Assembly (NCBI GenBank): GCA_018257865.1
Contig: JAEUBA010000002.1
Coordinates: 248,001-312,000, forward strand
Origin: Stereocaulon alpinum
Lineage: Eukaryota; Ascomycota; Lecanoromycetes; Lecanorales; Stereocaulaceae
Direction of reading: 5' to 3'
Length of the DNA stretch: 64,000 nt
Each line of letters begins with the position of its first letter. The stretch's first letter is position 1. Both the position numbers and the translations under genes were made by a program. This document shows, piece by piece, positions 1 to 11,549 of this stretch. The notes beneath the pieces are model-generated. The model was not told the DNA's origin, ran no database searches, and was given only the letters and a program-made list of their open reading frames with translations.

Positions 1-1546
1 AAGTGACTAATCTAATTATATGAATACCCACTTTCGCTCGTCCGTCAGCCGATCTCGCAGCGCCTTGGCCTCTTGAATTTGGTTCTGCATTGCTTCGTTG
101 TTGTTACCGCGACCATCTAAGTGTTCTCGCAGCGCCGTAATTTCAGCCTCTGTGTTAGCAATGTCTTGCTCCAGCTCTGCGATGTCCTCGGCGGTCTGTA
201 TGCGAACAGCCTTAACCTTTGCCAGGTCCGGATAACTGCTATTGATCGCTTCCCTCAACCAGTCGTCCCGCTCTTTCTTGTTTCGAAACCGAGCATTTCG
301 TCCTTGTTTAGCGTATAGACGCTGCCGAGTGGCTTCTGCGCTTTCAAGCTCTGACTTTAAAGTAGCTTCTTGCTGTACTTTGTTTTCATATTCAGGGGTG
401 AGCTTTGCTAACTCCTCCTCGTGTTCCTGAATCGACGTCTGAACCCTGTTCATCTCAGACTCGTAATGCGATTTGGCTTGCTGAGCGGACGACTGGCCAT
501 CACTAAGGCTTTTGACCTCTAGCTCAATTTTCGCCTTCGCCTTTGCCTTCTCTTTTCGCTCATCTTCCAGCTGTCTCTTGTCGACCTTGAGGAATTCGAC
601 TTGCTGCTTCAATTCGTTTATTTGTGCGTCGATCTCTGCAAGATCTTTTTCGCCTTGAATGAAGCGCTGCGAGCTGTCATCTGTGTCAGTCGCGCCATCC
701 TGCCGCTGTTCGTCGAGATTGTCCAGCTCATTCGCAATCGCCACCTGTTCCCGATGATCAATGGTGTATTGCAAACATCGACGTTCCTTATCTTTTTCCT
801 GATAGTCCCTGAGTTCTTCTTTCTCCTCTTCCAGCTCTGCCAGTCGCTCCTTGATATATTCCAGAAGCTCGTCGATCTTTTCCCTTTTGTTATTTGTCTC
901 ATTCATGATCTTCAAAGACTCTGTTCTCCTCGCTTCATATACCTGTGTACCAGCCACTTCTTTGAGCAAGTTCAATCGCTCGGCGTCTTTCATATTCGTA
1001 AGTGCAGTGACACGTCCCTGGGGAACAATGTAGTAAGGATTGGAGCGAGAGAAGCCAGCAGATTCCAGTAGATTCATGACATCCGATTTCGTAGCATTCT
1101 TTCGATCGAGAGAATACTCGTCCTTCTTCATCCCTATCGTTCGCCGTAGGACGAGTTCGGGCTTACCTGTAGGGAAACGATCATCACTGTTGTCAAAGAT
1201 GATTTCCACGAAGGCAGACATGACCGCAGCGCCGGTACCTTCCTGGTATTGCCATCAGTCGCGCATAATTTCATACATTTCATGGCCACATACATGAAGT
1301 AGAGCATTGCGTTCTTCCCGACCCATTTGTGTGTACGCATCACTAAGGACGAATCGAATCGCTGCAAAGAAGTTGCTCTTCCCCGAACCATTGCGTCCAA
1401 CGATGACATTGTGCTTCGGGGAGAAAGGCTCTATGACAGTCTGCTCCTTATAGCTAGGCTGATGTAAGTTGAGGGACGATATAGAGCGCGGCGCAATGGT
1501 GGGCATACCTTTTGAAGCCTTGAATGATGATCTGTTTGATATACAT
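1..1546 (-). CDS. smc3: SMC3 cohesin subunit, N-terminal part (runs off the window)
   Basis: Structural maintenance of chromosomes protein 3, the cohesin ATPase that holds sister chromatids together in the nucleus. Exons on the minus strand: 1546-1509, 1453-1294, 1242 to about 26, where an in-frame GT donor precedes a TAA; further exons lie outside the window. The first exon gives MYIKQIIIQGFK, the canonical SMC3 start, so the ATG at 1546 is secure. Walker A GRNGSGKS is at residues 32-39, followed by the ABC-type head and, from about residue 165, a long heptad coiled coil rich in E, K, Q and R. About 470 of an expected 1,200 residues are present. It is divergent from RIO1 with only 292 bp between the start codons, so the two probably share a promoter region. 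The exact 3' splice at the window edge is uncertain. Confidence 0.96.
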
Positions 1547-1838
1547 TTTGCCAGTCTTCAGGAAGACTAGAGCCCGCTAGCTTGAGAGTATTACTTGTTC
1601 AGTCAGGCGGTCTAACAGCGCCCGGCTATCGTAGTGTCATGCTGCGTGGTATTGTGAGCTCCTAAGGTGGGGAGATGTTCTTGTAGCACAAACGCGACTG
1701 GACGCGCTCCAATCTAGTGCTTGGCGTGCCGAACTTTTGCCGAAGCACTATGAAATTTCTCTGGCGAGTAGGGCGACGAGGGCGACGTTGATGAAAACAC
1801 CTTCGGATTGATCTCGACGAAGAAGAATCCTTGACCTC

Positions 1839-3521
1839 ATGTCGGACCCTCTGGATCCTGCTGCAGGGCAGCAACCTACCCATAACTTCATACCCGGCCA
1901 AGGCTACGCCAACGAGAGACCTGCAGTTGTAGAACAGGACAATATTGATGACAACCCGGAGGAAGACTACGATGATATATTCGCGGGCGAAGATCTTGAC
2001 GATGAAGACTACGCATCTTACAACCCGTCGGACTACACAAAGACCTACAATAGGCAACGTCGCCTCCAGGAGATCTCTGCCGACCCAAATGTACCGAGAT
2101 CAAATTTTCCTAAGGCAAATCCACAAAAGCCAACAGCCAACACTCTAGCTTCCATTGACGATCAGGTTTCCTCACTGTCTCGCCATGCAGGGAAGCTCAG
2201 GCTAGACGATCGACAGTCTGGGCTCGAAGGCAAACATGATAGAGTAGCAGACAAGAGTGATCGCGCCACAAGTGAACAGGTTATGGACCCACGCACACGC
2301 ATGATCTTGTTGCAGATGATCAACCGGAACATAGTGTCGGAGGTGAACGGTTGTTTGTCCACCGGAAAAGAGGCAAACGTCTACCATGCTGTCTCCATAC
2401 CCCAAGAAGATGACTTAGAAGCCGCTGTGGCTCCGCTGCATCGAGCCATCAAGGTATATAAGACCAGCATATTAGTGTTCAAGGACAGGGACAAATACGT
2501 CACTGGTGAATATAGGTTTAGGCAAGGTTACAGCAAGAGCAACAACAGAGCAATGGTCAAGGTCTGGGCTGAGAAGGAGATGCGAAACCTGAAGAGGATC
2601 CATACCTCCGGTATACCTTGTCCGGAACCAGTGCAGCTACGCCTTCATGTGCTTGTGATGGAGTTTCTGGGCGATAAGAAAGGGGTCCCAGCGCCAAGAC
2701 TGAAAGACGTTGAGCTTGTAGGAAGCGATTTTGATACTAGGTGGAAGCTACTGTACCTTCAGCTTGTAGGATACATGCGCATACTGTATCAGAAGTGCCG
2801 TTTGGTCCACGCAGATCTCAGCGAATACAACGTGCTATACCATGAAGATAAGCTGTGGCTTATCGATGTCAGCCAGAGCGTCGACCATGATCACCCACGA
2901 AGCCTGGAGTTCCTACGGATGGATGTCAAGAACGTCAATGGTTTTTTCCGACGAAAAGGTGTGGACGTCCTGTCAGAGAAGACTACCTTTGGTTTTGTCA
3001 CCGCTGCTAAAGGCAGTACCAATGCGTCAGATATGGCCAGTGACTTACGAACATTGTATGAAACAAGACCGGCGGAGGACATCGAGTACGATGCAAACGC
3101 CGAGATCGACAATGAAGTCTTTCGCAATCAGTACATCCCCCAGACGCTCGAGCAGGTGTACGACGTTGAAAGGGATGTTATCGAAGTTGCAAAAGGTGGC
3201 CAGGACAATCTGGTATATCGTGACCTCCTTGCAGGAAAGCTAGCGCCAGAGGCTCCAGCAGCAGATCAAGATGAGGCTCACGAATCTGACCAAGCTTCAG
3301 AAGTTGGAGGCCGTGGATCTTCAAAAGGTGAAGCTGACAGTGGTGACGAAGCAGACCCGTTCGCTGAAAAGACGCCCCGAGGCAAACGCTTCGAGGACAA
3401 GAATGCTAAGAAAGAGCACAAAAAGCAAGTGAAAGAGGAGAAGAAAGTGCAGAGGGAGAACAAGCTACCGAAGCATGTCAAGAAGAAGATGATAGCCACG
3501 TCTGGAAAACGCAAGCACTGA
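1839..3521 (+). CDS. rio1: Serine/threonine protein kinase RIO1
   Basis: Atypical RIO-family kinase needed for late cytoplasmic maturation of the 40S ribosomal subunit. The single exon encodes 560 residues. The acidic N-terminus (about residues 36-60) precedes the RIO domain. Visible motifs are the ATP loop STGKEANVY (174-182), the catalytic loop HADLSEYN (from 324) and the metal-binding IDVSQSVDHDHP segment (from about 342) that replaces DFG. The C-terminal tail of about 60 residues is Lys/Glu-rich, as in yeast Rio1, and fits nuclear-cytoplasmic shuttling. The ATG at 1839 is the first in frame. The gene is convergent with ATG17, with 384 bp between the stop codons. No intron is needed. Confidence 0.96.
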   Translation: MSDPLDPAAGQQPTHNFIPGQGYANERPAVVEQDNIDDNPEEDYDDIFAGEDLDDEDYASYNPSDYTKTYNRQRRLQEISADPNVPRSNFPKANPQKPTANTLASIDDQVSSLSRHAGKLRLDDRQSGLEGKHDRVADKSDRATSEQVMDPRTRMILLQMINRNIVSEVNGCLSTGKEANVYHAVSIPQEDDLEAAVAPLHRAIKVYKTSILVFKDRDKYVTGEYRFRQGYSKSNNRAMVKVWAEKEMRNLKRIHTSGIPCPEPVQLRLHVLVMEFLGDKKGVPAPRLKDVELVGSDFDTRWKLLYLQLVGYMRILYQKCRLVHADLSEYNVLYHEDKLWLIDVSQSVDHDHPRSLEFLRMDVKNVNGFFRRKGVDVLSEKTTFGFVTAAKGSTNASDMASDLRTLYETRPAEDIEYDANAEIDNEVFRNQYIPQTLEQVYDVERDVIEVAKGGQDNLVYRDLLAGKLAPEAPAADQDEAHESDQASEVGGRGSSKGEADSGDEADPFAEKTPRGKRFEDKNAKKEHKKQVKEEKKVQRENKLPKHVKKKMIATSGKRKH

Positions 3522-3905
3522 TCTTGAGAGAGATCATTTGCAGACACGAACATGATAGCGGTTCGGGAGCTACAAAACGAGCACCAGGTACGTAGGAGCT
3601 ATTTGAGATCCTCAACGGGAATTTTTGTACTCCAATGACGAATCCAAACACTTGAACTTACCTTTCTTCTCCACAGATGAGAGTTCTTGATTTGCACAGG
3701 AGCATCATCTGTTTGGTTTACCAAGGGAAACGAGACCTGTTCGCATATCTCACTGCAGAAAAAAGAGAGCACTGAGAGTCGATCTTGTTTCCGTTCACTA
3801 TGCCGCAGGTCTACACAAAGACAACGCTAATTTTGTGCTGTTTAGGCAAGTGGGGAAGAAACTTCAAACATCATGGATGCCTAACGAGGTACGCTTATCG
3901 AGCAT
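3522..3905. other. Intergenic, convergent RIO1 / ATG17 3' ends
   Basis: 384 bp between two convergent stop codons. It should hold both 3' UTRs and terminators. I see no gene, repeat or RNA in it; short open frames here are overlap artefacts. Confidence 0.6.
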
Positions 3906-5366
3906 CTACCGTTCTCCGTTTTTCCGTCGTATGGCTCCGTGGATTACCGAGTTCGATATGTCCGGAACTCTTACTGCAGACTCATCGACTGGCAGAATTT
4001 GGAATTTCAGTGGTAGCGACGCTAACCCGGGCCATATGTCTTGAGGCAGAAAATGACCCTCTTCCTTCCGGAATGCTTCTCTCTCCTCGACATCATCATC
4101 GTAAAGCTTTGCGAGTTGAGACCTCGCTTCCTGCACCACTTTCTCCATCTTCATCTCCAATGCCTTCCTTCGGCCAATTTCAATAAGAAGATTATCGTAT
4201 GCTCTCAGAAAGTCGTCATAAAACTCTCGAATGCCGTCAAGCTCTTCCAGGCGTTCTTCTATCTTCTCTTTGTCTTCGTCCCAGCGGATCAAGAATACTT
4301 GGCTATGTGTAATATAGCCTGGCAACTTGTTACCAATGTCTTCCAACAGTCTAAATGCTGCAGTTGTGGATGCGTGGTCTTTGGCCAATCGATCGGTATG
4401 CATCTCGACATGCTCATATAAAGCCTCCATCTCTCCAACGTGCTCTCTGATATCCGTGACGACATCATCGACTTGTCCAGCATCGTCTTCCAATACCCTC
4501 ATCATGTCCGTCCATTGCTCGTCGCTCATAGGCTCGGGTACATTATCAGCATCCTGCCCAATATCCACCCCTTCAGGCAGTTCACTCGCAATCCTTGATG
4601 CAGCATCTCCACCTCCTTCTGTATGCCTAATAGCCTTAGCACAAAGGTCAAAGTGGCTGACCAAGCTCTCTAAATTGGCCGCCATGTTCCTTGCATGATC
4701 TTCCATTTCGTGGAGTATCTCCGATAGATGCTTCCCACGTCCTACCTCCATACCCTTCCCGTCGTCTTCGTGTCCCATCGAATGCCTCCCACCACTCATC
4801 AAAGTCCTCACCTTTTTTAATTCCTCTTCGAAACCTTTGTTACTGTCTGCAAACTCATTCATTGCCTCCCCTGCTCCATCGAGAACCCCACTGACTGCCC
4901 CAAAGACGCCGTCCACACCACCCTCATCCACGAAGTCTAGTAAACTCCTCCTTTCCTCTCCTTCCGGCCTAAGCTTTGCTTCAACAAATGTGCTCCTCAA
5001 CGCATCCAATGTAGCTCTGAGCCGCGCGTCGGCCTCGTCTAAATCCCTGACCACGCTCACAAATTCGCTCTTTATCTGCTTGGCGGTCGTAGATGTGTTC
5101 TGATGTACTTTTCGTAGGACACCAAGCTGTGATATTATACCGGAGCGGAGGAAAGAAGTGCGAGCTGTTGTAACAGCGGTCTGCTCGAGGGCAGAGCGCG
5201 TGGAAGTGCATAGGTAGTTAGCGCGTTGGACGTCCTGGATAGTGGATAGTGACTTCTTTGAGGCGAGTAGGTGGGTTACTAGCTTATCAAGAGGCGAGAT
5301 AGTAGACAGAGTTACGGGCTGTTGCTGAGGCGAGGAATGAGAGAGCGAGGAACTTGGTGATGCCAT
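3906..5366 (-). CDS. atg17: Autophagy-related protein 17
   Basis: Scaffold of the Atg1 kinase complex that organises the phagophore assembly site in autophagy. The single exon encodes 486 residues, close to the family size of about 500. The N-terminal block with LLASKKSLSTI and RSALEQT, the DEADARL segment and the LLDFVDEGGVDG segment (about residues 145-155) are typical of fungal Atg17. Most of the rest is helical coiled coil, as expected for the crescent-shaped dimer. The C-terminus has the conserved DIWPGL motif followed by a species-specific tail. The ATG at 5366 is the first in frame. The gene is divergent from SconB, with 625 bp between the start codons. Confidence 0.92.
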   Translation of the reverse strand: MASPSSSLSHSSPQQQPVTLSTISPLDKLVTHLLASKKSLSTIQDVQRANYLCTSTRSALEQTAVTTARTSFLRSGIISQLGVLRKVHQNTSTTAKQIKSEFVSVVRDLDEADARLRATLDALRSTFVEAKLRPEGEERRSLLDFVDEGGVDGVFGAVSGVLDGAGEAMNEFADSNKGFEEELKKVRTLMSGGRHSMGHEDDGKGMEVGRGKHLSEILHEMEDHARNMAANLESLVSHFDLCAKAIRHTEGGGDAASRIASELPEGVDIGQDADNVPEPMSDEQWTDMMRVLEDDAGQVDDVVTDIREHVGEMEALYEHVEMHTDRLAKDHASTTAAFRLLEDIGNKLPGYITHSQVFLIRWDEDKEKIEERLEELDGIREFYDDFLRAYDNLLIEIGRRKALEMKMEKVVQEARSQLAKLYDDDVEEREAFRKEEGHFLPQDIWPGLASLPLKFQILPVDESAVRVPDISNSVIHGAIRRKNGER

Positions 5367-5991
5367 CTGAAACCACCTGAGGCGTCGAAGGCGTTGCTGC
5401 TGTTGTATCTAAAGCAGAGATGAGGGCGCTTTCATTATAAGGCTGGATTGCTCTTCAGGCCAAAACTGTTAGAGCTTCTGGTCTACGGGACTAGCGCGCG
5501 TCAGCCGTGTTAGAGGTAGCTATCGATGATATTGGCTGAATATCAGCCTGATCTTGAGGGAGCGAACCACTCGAATCAACAATGACGAAGATCTGCAGCT
5601 GGGCAAAAGCTTGGCAAGCACACGACCATCGTTCGGGAAGCGCTAAATGCGGGCACCTAGACGCCAAGGTGGAGGCATTCGCTCCCATGGACCCTAACTT
5701 ATGCCATTGATAGTGAAATTTGGTACGTAGCACAGAAGTTTTTATCACGTCAGATTGCACCTTCGATGGAGTGCATTCATACGAGCGCACTATCCTCACA
5801 TGCGGAGGATGTTATCCAATCCGACATCTCGCAACGCAGCTTCCCGAAAGCAAATTCGACTTCGCACGCCATCGATTGCGAAGTGAGCGAATATCTCCGA
5901 GCTACATCAACAGAGTAGCAGCACTGTCTCTAAAACTCACGACCTTGACCTTGAAGCATCCTGTACCTCCACTGATTACGCTGATGCAACT
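5367..5991. promoter_or_regulatory. Divergent promoter region ATG17 / SconB
   Basis: 625 bp between the divergent starts of ATG17 and sconB, so it must contain both 5' UTRs and promoters. There is no clear TATA box and I recognised no specific operator. Open frames in it look like chance. Confidence 0.5.
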
Positions 5992-8132
5992 ATGAGCCCC
6001 CTGAGACGGGATGATCACCTGACAGGTTCATCAAAGAGAAGAAGAATCGCGCCACCCCAATCTATCTTTCCAGACACCGTCACAACTTCCTTCGCCGACG
6101 CCTACTCAGACCACCAGAATTCTCCCGAAACTGTGACTGTCAGTGAACATGTCTGCCAGGATGATCACGATAACATCACGCTCTCCGCCTCTTCCAAGCA
6201 TGCTGGTCAGACAGTAGCACCATTCCTTGCGAGACACATACCGGATCAATATGCGCCTGGAGGAGGAATGGATGCATTAGGCAATGCGAAACAGAAGGAT
6301 CCGAACACCAAGTACTGCTATAGGCACCGGCCTGACTTAAAGTGCCGAAGGCAGCCCAATGAGCCTTCAATGGACCAGCTACAGCATGAACTTGAAGACC
6401 TCTCACAAGGCGATCAGCAGGCCATAGCCCATGTGTGGTCGCTCTTCTCAGCTGCACCCGCCAAACAACGTAACCTCATGCTGCAGGGTATACTCTCGCA
6501 GTGTTGCTTCCCGCAGCTGTCCTACCTGTCTACCAATGTCCGAGAACTTATTCGCATCGACTTCTTGACGGCCCTACCACCCGAGATCTCTTTCAAGGTA
6601 CTATGCTTTCTGGACACTATCTCACTATGTAAAGCGGCGCAGGTCAGCCAGAGGTGGAGATCGCTTGCGGACGATGATGTCGTGTGGCATAGTATGTGCG
6701 AGCAACACATCGACCGGAAGTGTACGAAGTGCGGCTGGGGTTTGCCATTGATGGAGAGAAAAAGCTTAAGAGCATCGAAGCGGCAGATTCAGTTACGAGC
6801 CACAGGCAGAGGACTCAACGAATGGTCACCAAACATCACGCCATATCCCGAGGCTGCATCTACTGTCCACGCTGATGCAGCCAATTCGTACAGTGCGGCA
6901 GCGTCTTCCAGCGACGAGAGCGGACATACGGCGATGAGTGTAACAGTGTCTACCAATCAAATCCAGCTGCCTACACCATCCATTGGCGATGTTGATGATT
7001 CATACTTTCGACCTCGTACTCGACCCTGGAAGGATGTCTACAAGGATAGATTCAGGGTCGGCACCAACTGGAAACATGGGCGTTGCTCTACCAGGATTCT
7101 CAAGGGACACACAAATGGTATTACATGCTTGCAGATGTGCGAGACTGAACGATTACTTGCGACTGGATCGTACGACAATACGATCAAGGTATGGAACATT
7201 GATTCTGGTGAAGAAATACGTACGATGAGAGGGCACACGAGTGGAATCAGATGTCTGCAATTCGATTCTACAAAACTCATTAGTGGCAGCCTTGACGGGA
7301 CCGTCAAGATATGGAATTGGAGGACCGGCGAGCTCCTCTCGACCCTCACTGGTCATAGGAGTGGCATTGTCGGTCTACACTTTAATGGTGAGTTTGAGTC
7401 ACACGCCCTTTCGTGCAGTTGACTGACATAAACATAGGATCTATCATGGCGACAGGCTCGATGGACCACACCGTTAAAATTTGGAACTTTGAAGACCAGT
7501 CCCGCTTTACCCTTCGTGGCCACACAGACTGGGTCAACTGCGTCCGCGTTGACTCCGCCTCCCGCACTGTGCTCTCCTCCTCAGATGACTGCACTGCCAA
7601 ACTCTGGGACCTAGACACCAAACTGTGTATAAAGACATTTGAAGGCCACGTTGGGCAAGTTCAGCAAGTGATTCCTCTTCCCCACGACTTCGACTTCGAA
7701 GACACCATCGTAGATGACCACGACGGTGCCTCCTCAGCAACCAGTACAGATCACCTTCCCCAGCCCCAAGCTACGGAAAATCCCATCAAAGAACCCTATG
7801 GACCCGGCTTCACAACCTGTGATCGACCTATGCCACCCCGCTATATGCTCACTGGTGCACTCGACTCTACAATCCGCCTCTGGGATACCTACCGCAACGT
7901 CTGCTTGCGTACTTTCTTTGGGCATGTCGAGGGTGTATGGGCACTAGCTGCTGATACTCTGAGGGTCGTCAGTGGAGCTGAAGATCGAATGGTCAAGGTG
8001 TGGGATCCAAGGACTGGGAAGTGCGAGCGGACGTTTGGGGGCCATGCGGGTCCGGTCAGTTGTATTGGATTGAGTGATGGGCGGATGGTGAGCGGTGGGG
8101 AGGATTGTGAGGTTAGGATGTATAGTTTCTGA
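5992..8132 (+). CDS. sconB: F-box/WD40 protein SconB (Met30-type), SCF substrate receptor
   Basis: Sulfur-controller / Met30 orthologue. It recruits substrates such as the sulfur activator MetR/Met4 to the SCF E3 ubiquitin ligase. Two exons, 5992-7387 and 7438-8132, joined through a 50-bp GT-AG intron, give 696 residues. A Cys/His patch around YCYRHRPDLKC precedes the family block LMLQGILSQCCFPQLSYL. The F-box is at about residues 190-237 (LPPEISFKVLCFLD). A CTKCGWGLP segment follows, then seven WD40 repeats from about residue 365 to the end, with WD-type endings such as IKVWNI, VKIWNW, AKLWDL and VKVWDP. All these features match SconB/Met30. An Asp/Thr-rich insert lies within the WD array at about residues 560-600. 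Confidence 0.95.
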
Positions 8133-10310
8133 GAGGGGTACATGCGTGATTATGTGCTAGCGATTTTGCGAGATACCCCTGGCGTACTCATGTGTTAGCG
8201 AGTCTAAGCGTGTCTTGAGATAGCGAAATTGATCTGGGACATCTGTGTACTGGTAACAATACTAGTATGGCTTGAGTAGGCCTTTAATCAAAAGCTTCCT
8301 CATGCAAATTAGAGTGTACATCGGCTTCCTTCATTTCTCATATTCGCTTGCGGTATCAGCAACCTATCACGTCCTACTCTACCACTCCTAATCCTTCCAC
8401 AACCCTTTGTCATCAAATCAGAATACCCTGTAGCATATTGGTGGATGAGGCCTGCAACCCTAGACATTAGGGTTAGGTAGGGTCGTCAGGGTCCTGCATG
8501 CGTACTAGAAATTCTCTGCATACAATTCTACGGTAGCTAGGAGAACAAATGATGCAACTGCTATTCTTCACCACTAATAAGACTCATTGTTCGTCCAATG
8601 AGATCCCTGCATTCTAAAGCATCGGGCTTGTTACAATTCTCATGACGAGCTACGACCCTGCCCGTTTTCTCCTTTCCGTCTGTTTCGAGAGCCTCATCTT
8701 ATCCCACCCCTTCCACCATCCCCCACTATCCATCCAGGAGAGTGCTGTGTCAATTGCCATGCTGCACTAAGACTGATCTGTGCTCTCGTCCAATATCATA
8801 CGACACTCCTCGGCAGCTGTCTTGAGAAGCTCCCGGAAGCGATTTGCGTCTACGCCATTACCGAATAAGGAGAATGAAACACTATTTTGCAATCAGCATC
8901 CTTCGTCACTTCGTCCCATACGCTATTTCCCATTGGAGCCGCTGCTGAGAGTTCATAGCCTCAGCCTTAGCAGGCGTAATCCCAAAGAAAATTGCCTTCA
9001 AAGCGGCGAGGTCTTAAGCTAAGAATGACTACCTCGGTGGCTATGCGCTACATTCGCGTCGCGACTAGGATGATGAAAGGATTTCGAATTGTGTCGATCT
9101 TGAGGGACGTCAGACCAAGCATTGTCTCCTTTCTCGAGATCCTACAAGATCATGTGCACCACCGAGGAAACGGCAACTGACACCAAGAAAAGCAATGGGT
9201 ATTGGAGGTGCAGACATGATCACTAGAGACAGAGATTCTTTAACTGCTAATTGTAAAACTTAGGCAAAGAACGACGACCTGAGAATAGTGCTGCAGCGAA
9301 CAAGGTGAGGAGTGCTTCTCGTAAGAGCTTAAGTATGGAAATTTTGACTCTAGATTTATTCTCCCTGCACGTTTCACTGCACGCAATTAGCCTCCACCTG
9401 TAGGATTGAGTTTGTTGAGCTATTGGTAGCACGTCATGGATGATTCAGCCAACACAGCTGCGCAATATCGATTGCTTCGGCATGCAGTGAGCGCGAATGA
9501 GGGCGAAGCGTCTCCGGTCAGGATCAATAGGCTTCCTGATGCAATCTCGTAAGCGCTAGTCATTCAAGGAAAGCGCCGCAGGATTCTAGCCGCGAGGCAC
9601 GACCAGGCCAAAGTAGGCTATCCAACATTAAGCGGCCTTCAGAGCTCTTTGCATGTTGCAGGTGCTGCAGAAGGGTTTGTTGTATTTCCAGCTTGACCGG
9701 ACTATTGAAGATTCTCGCTTTCCAATTTGCCTTTTACTGAACTTTTTCCTTCGGAATTGGGCTACACTTCATACCATTTAGCAAGAGACAGAAGGATTCA
9801 ATTTCTGATATGTCAAACTCCCTTAGTCGTCACATGGGTGAATCCTTCTCATGCCCACATTTACCACGTGGTTTTGTTGATCGATCAAGTTATTCTCTTA
9901 GAGACAACTAGCGGGTGATACGAGAACCAAGAGATCTGTGGCTTTTGCATGTCTAGGATGTTGAATCCTTTCAACAACGCTTTCACACAACCATTGACCC
10001 TGTCGAGGTCTCATGGCTCATCCTGTTCCTGCGAGCCGACGTTTAAACCGACTAGAGTGGCAAAAATGGGGGTACGTAACTTCCTAGTATACATTACTGC
10101 GTTGCCTATGCGTCTTGGCCATAGAGTACTTTACATGCGTTTGGACCTCCTGCAGGCCTCCCGGTCTAACCTGGTCTTTGGCCAATCCACTTCAACCTTA
10201 TTGTCGTCCGCGCTGCAAGAACATCAACGAGATTTGAATCCCTATCTTTACGTAGAAAGCTCGCAGCTGCAGATTCACACATGCAGGAGACGACTAGTCA
10301 AGGATTGAAC
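8133..10310. other. Gene-poor region
   Basis: 2.2 kb after sconB with no protein or RNA gene I can support. Open frames are short and mostly lack a good ATG. A 119-residue frame at 9949-10308 does begin with ATG but resembles nothing known to me. A short TTAGGG-like string is at 8467-8482. It could be degenerated repeat or old coding DNA like the pseudogene that follows. Confidence 0.5.
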
Positions 10311-11549
10311 ATGCTTCTCACGTAGCTCCTCCTAGCCTTGGTCGGTCTTCAGGCAGCGTCTGCCGTTTCGATCTCCGAACCTGATTGCCGGCTTTCGCAT
10401 GTCAATACAAGCTACTGGAAAAGGAACGGAGCTACGTGCGTTAGTGGCAAAATCCTTGTCGCCATCTCAGTGGTAGCCACAAGGCTTCTATTCCCCGAAC
10501 CTGCGTACCAGGCAGTGGCCACTGAGTTGATGCAGGAACTATAGCTAGCCAACTCGACTCTTGCAGCACGAAGCATTGGAGGACGTTCAACATCCCAGGG
10601 GACCTACAATATCGAAGCAACGCTTTGTTACCCCAGTAGTTTCACTCAAGGACGAGGAGTAGATACAATCCAAGTTCTGGCCCATGGGATCGGGCTCGAA
10701 AAATCGTACTAGGACATTGCCCCTGGGTATAGCTACGTGGACGCTGCAGCCTCTGCAGGGCATGCCACTCTTGCTTACAATCGGCTAGGTGTGGCGAACT
10801 CGGACCATCCGGATCCGATTCAGGTCGTCCAGTCTTACACTGATGTAGAGATCTTGCATGAGATTGTGGTACCTTTGAGGACAGGCAAAGTCGGCTATGG
10901 AATGTTCAAGCATGTGATCGGAGTCGGTCATTCCTATGGATCAATTGTTGAGATTGCGCAAACGGCAAAATACCTGGAGGACGTCGATGCAATAGTGTTA
11001 ATAGGTTTCATTAACAACCTTGTGGACCTGCCTGTAACGGTCATCGCCAACAACCCGGCTATCGCTCACCTGAACAACCCGCACAAATTCGGCGGTCTCC
11101 CAAACGGCTATACCGTGCACGATACCCCATATCCGTCCAGCTAGCATTTTTTCGCTTTCCTTTCTTCGACAATGCTAGTAAGTTCTTTTACTACCAGCCT
11201 TGTTAATAACCGTTAATAGGCATAACCAGTCTTCGAAAATCAGTACGCTGCAAAACAGACATAATCTTTCGGCCAACAATTTATGCTTCCGGGAATCTAC
11301 TCGCCAACCCCGAATTTCGCTGGATATGTTGACATTATCATTGGTTAGTATGATTTACCTTTTTGCCTAGGAGCATGCGACGAGCTCCCAGACCAGTCTA
11401 GAGCAACCATCACTGCACTGTTCCCATCTGCTGGAGCTGGATCGCAAAGCTATGTTGTGCCAAGCAGTGGGCATTATACAAATGCTCATTATGCCGCACC
11501 GCAAGAATTTGCACAGATGAACAGCTTCTTGCAATCTAATGGGTATTGA
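10311..11549 (+). pseudogene. Secreted alpha/beta-hydrolase pseudogene with several in-frame TAG stops
   Basis: Remains of a secreted alpha/beta hydrolase of the fungal AB-hydrolase type. One frame from the ATG at 10311 carries a signal-peptide-like LLLALVGLQAASA, a YNIEATLCYP segment, QVLAHGIG, SYVDAA, the nucleophile elbow GHSYG (about 10926-10940) and, after a likely intron near 11170-11218, FAGYVD and a C-terminal SGHYTNAHYAAP segment holding the expected catalytic His, ending at TGA 11547. The same frame is cut by TAG at 10323, 10542, 10710 (where relatives have Trp) and 11142, and by TAA further on. All of these can arise by C-to-T in a CpA context on one strand or the other, as in RIP. 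Without those stops the frame is otherwise well kept. It is probably not functional. Confidence 0.8.

Noticed and set aside
3785..4186. Plus-strand frame over the 3' end of ATG17
   Set aside because: It is a shadow of the well-supported minus-strand ATG17 reading frame.
8467..8482. Interstitial telomere repeat
   Set aside because: Only about two TTAGGG-like units with an imperfection; too short to mean more than chance.
9949..10308. 119-residue protein on the plus strand
   Set aside because: It has an ATG, but composition is not protein-like, there is no family signature, and it lies in degenerate DNA before the pseudogene.
10737..11144. Intact 135-residue hydrolase
   Set aside because: The frame continues upstream and downstream with the rest of the family signature and is cut by TAG codons, so it is a piece of a pseudogene.
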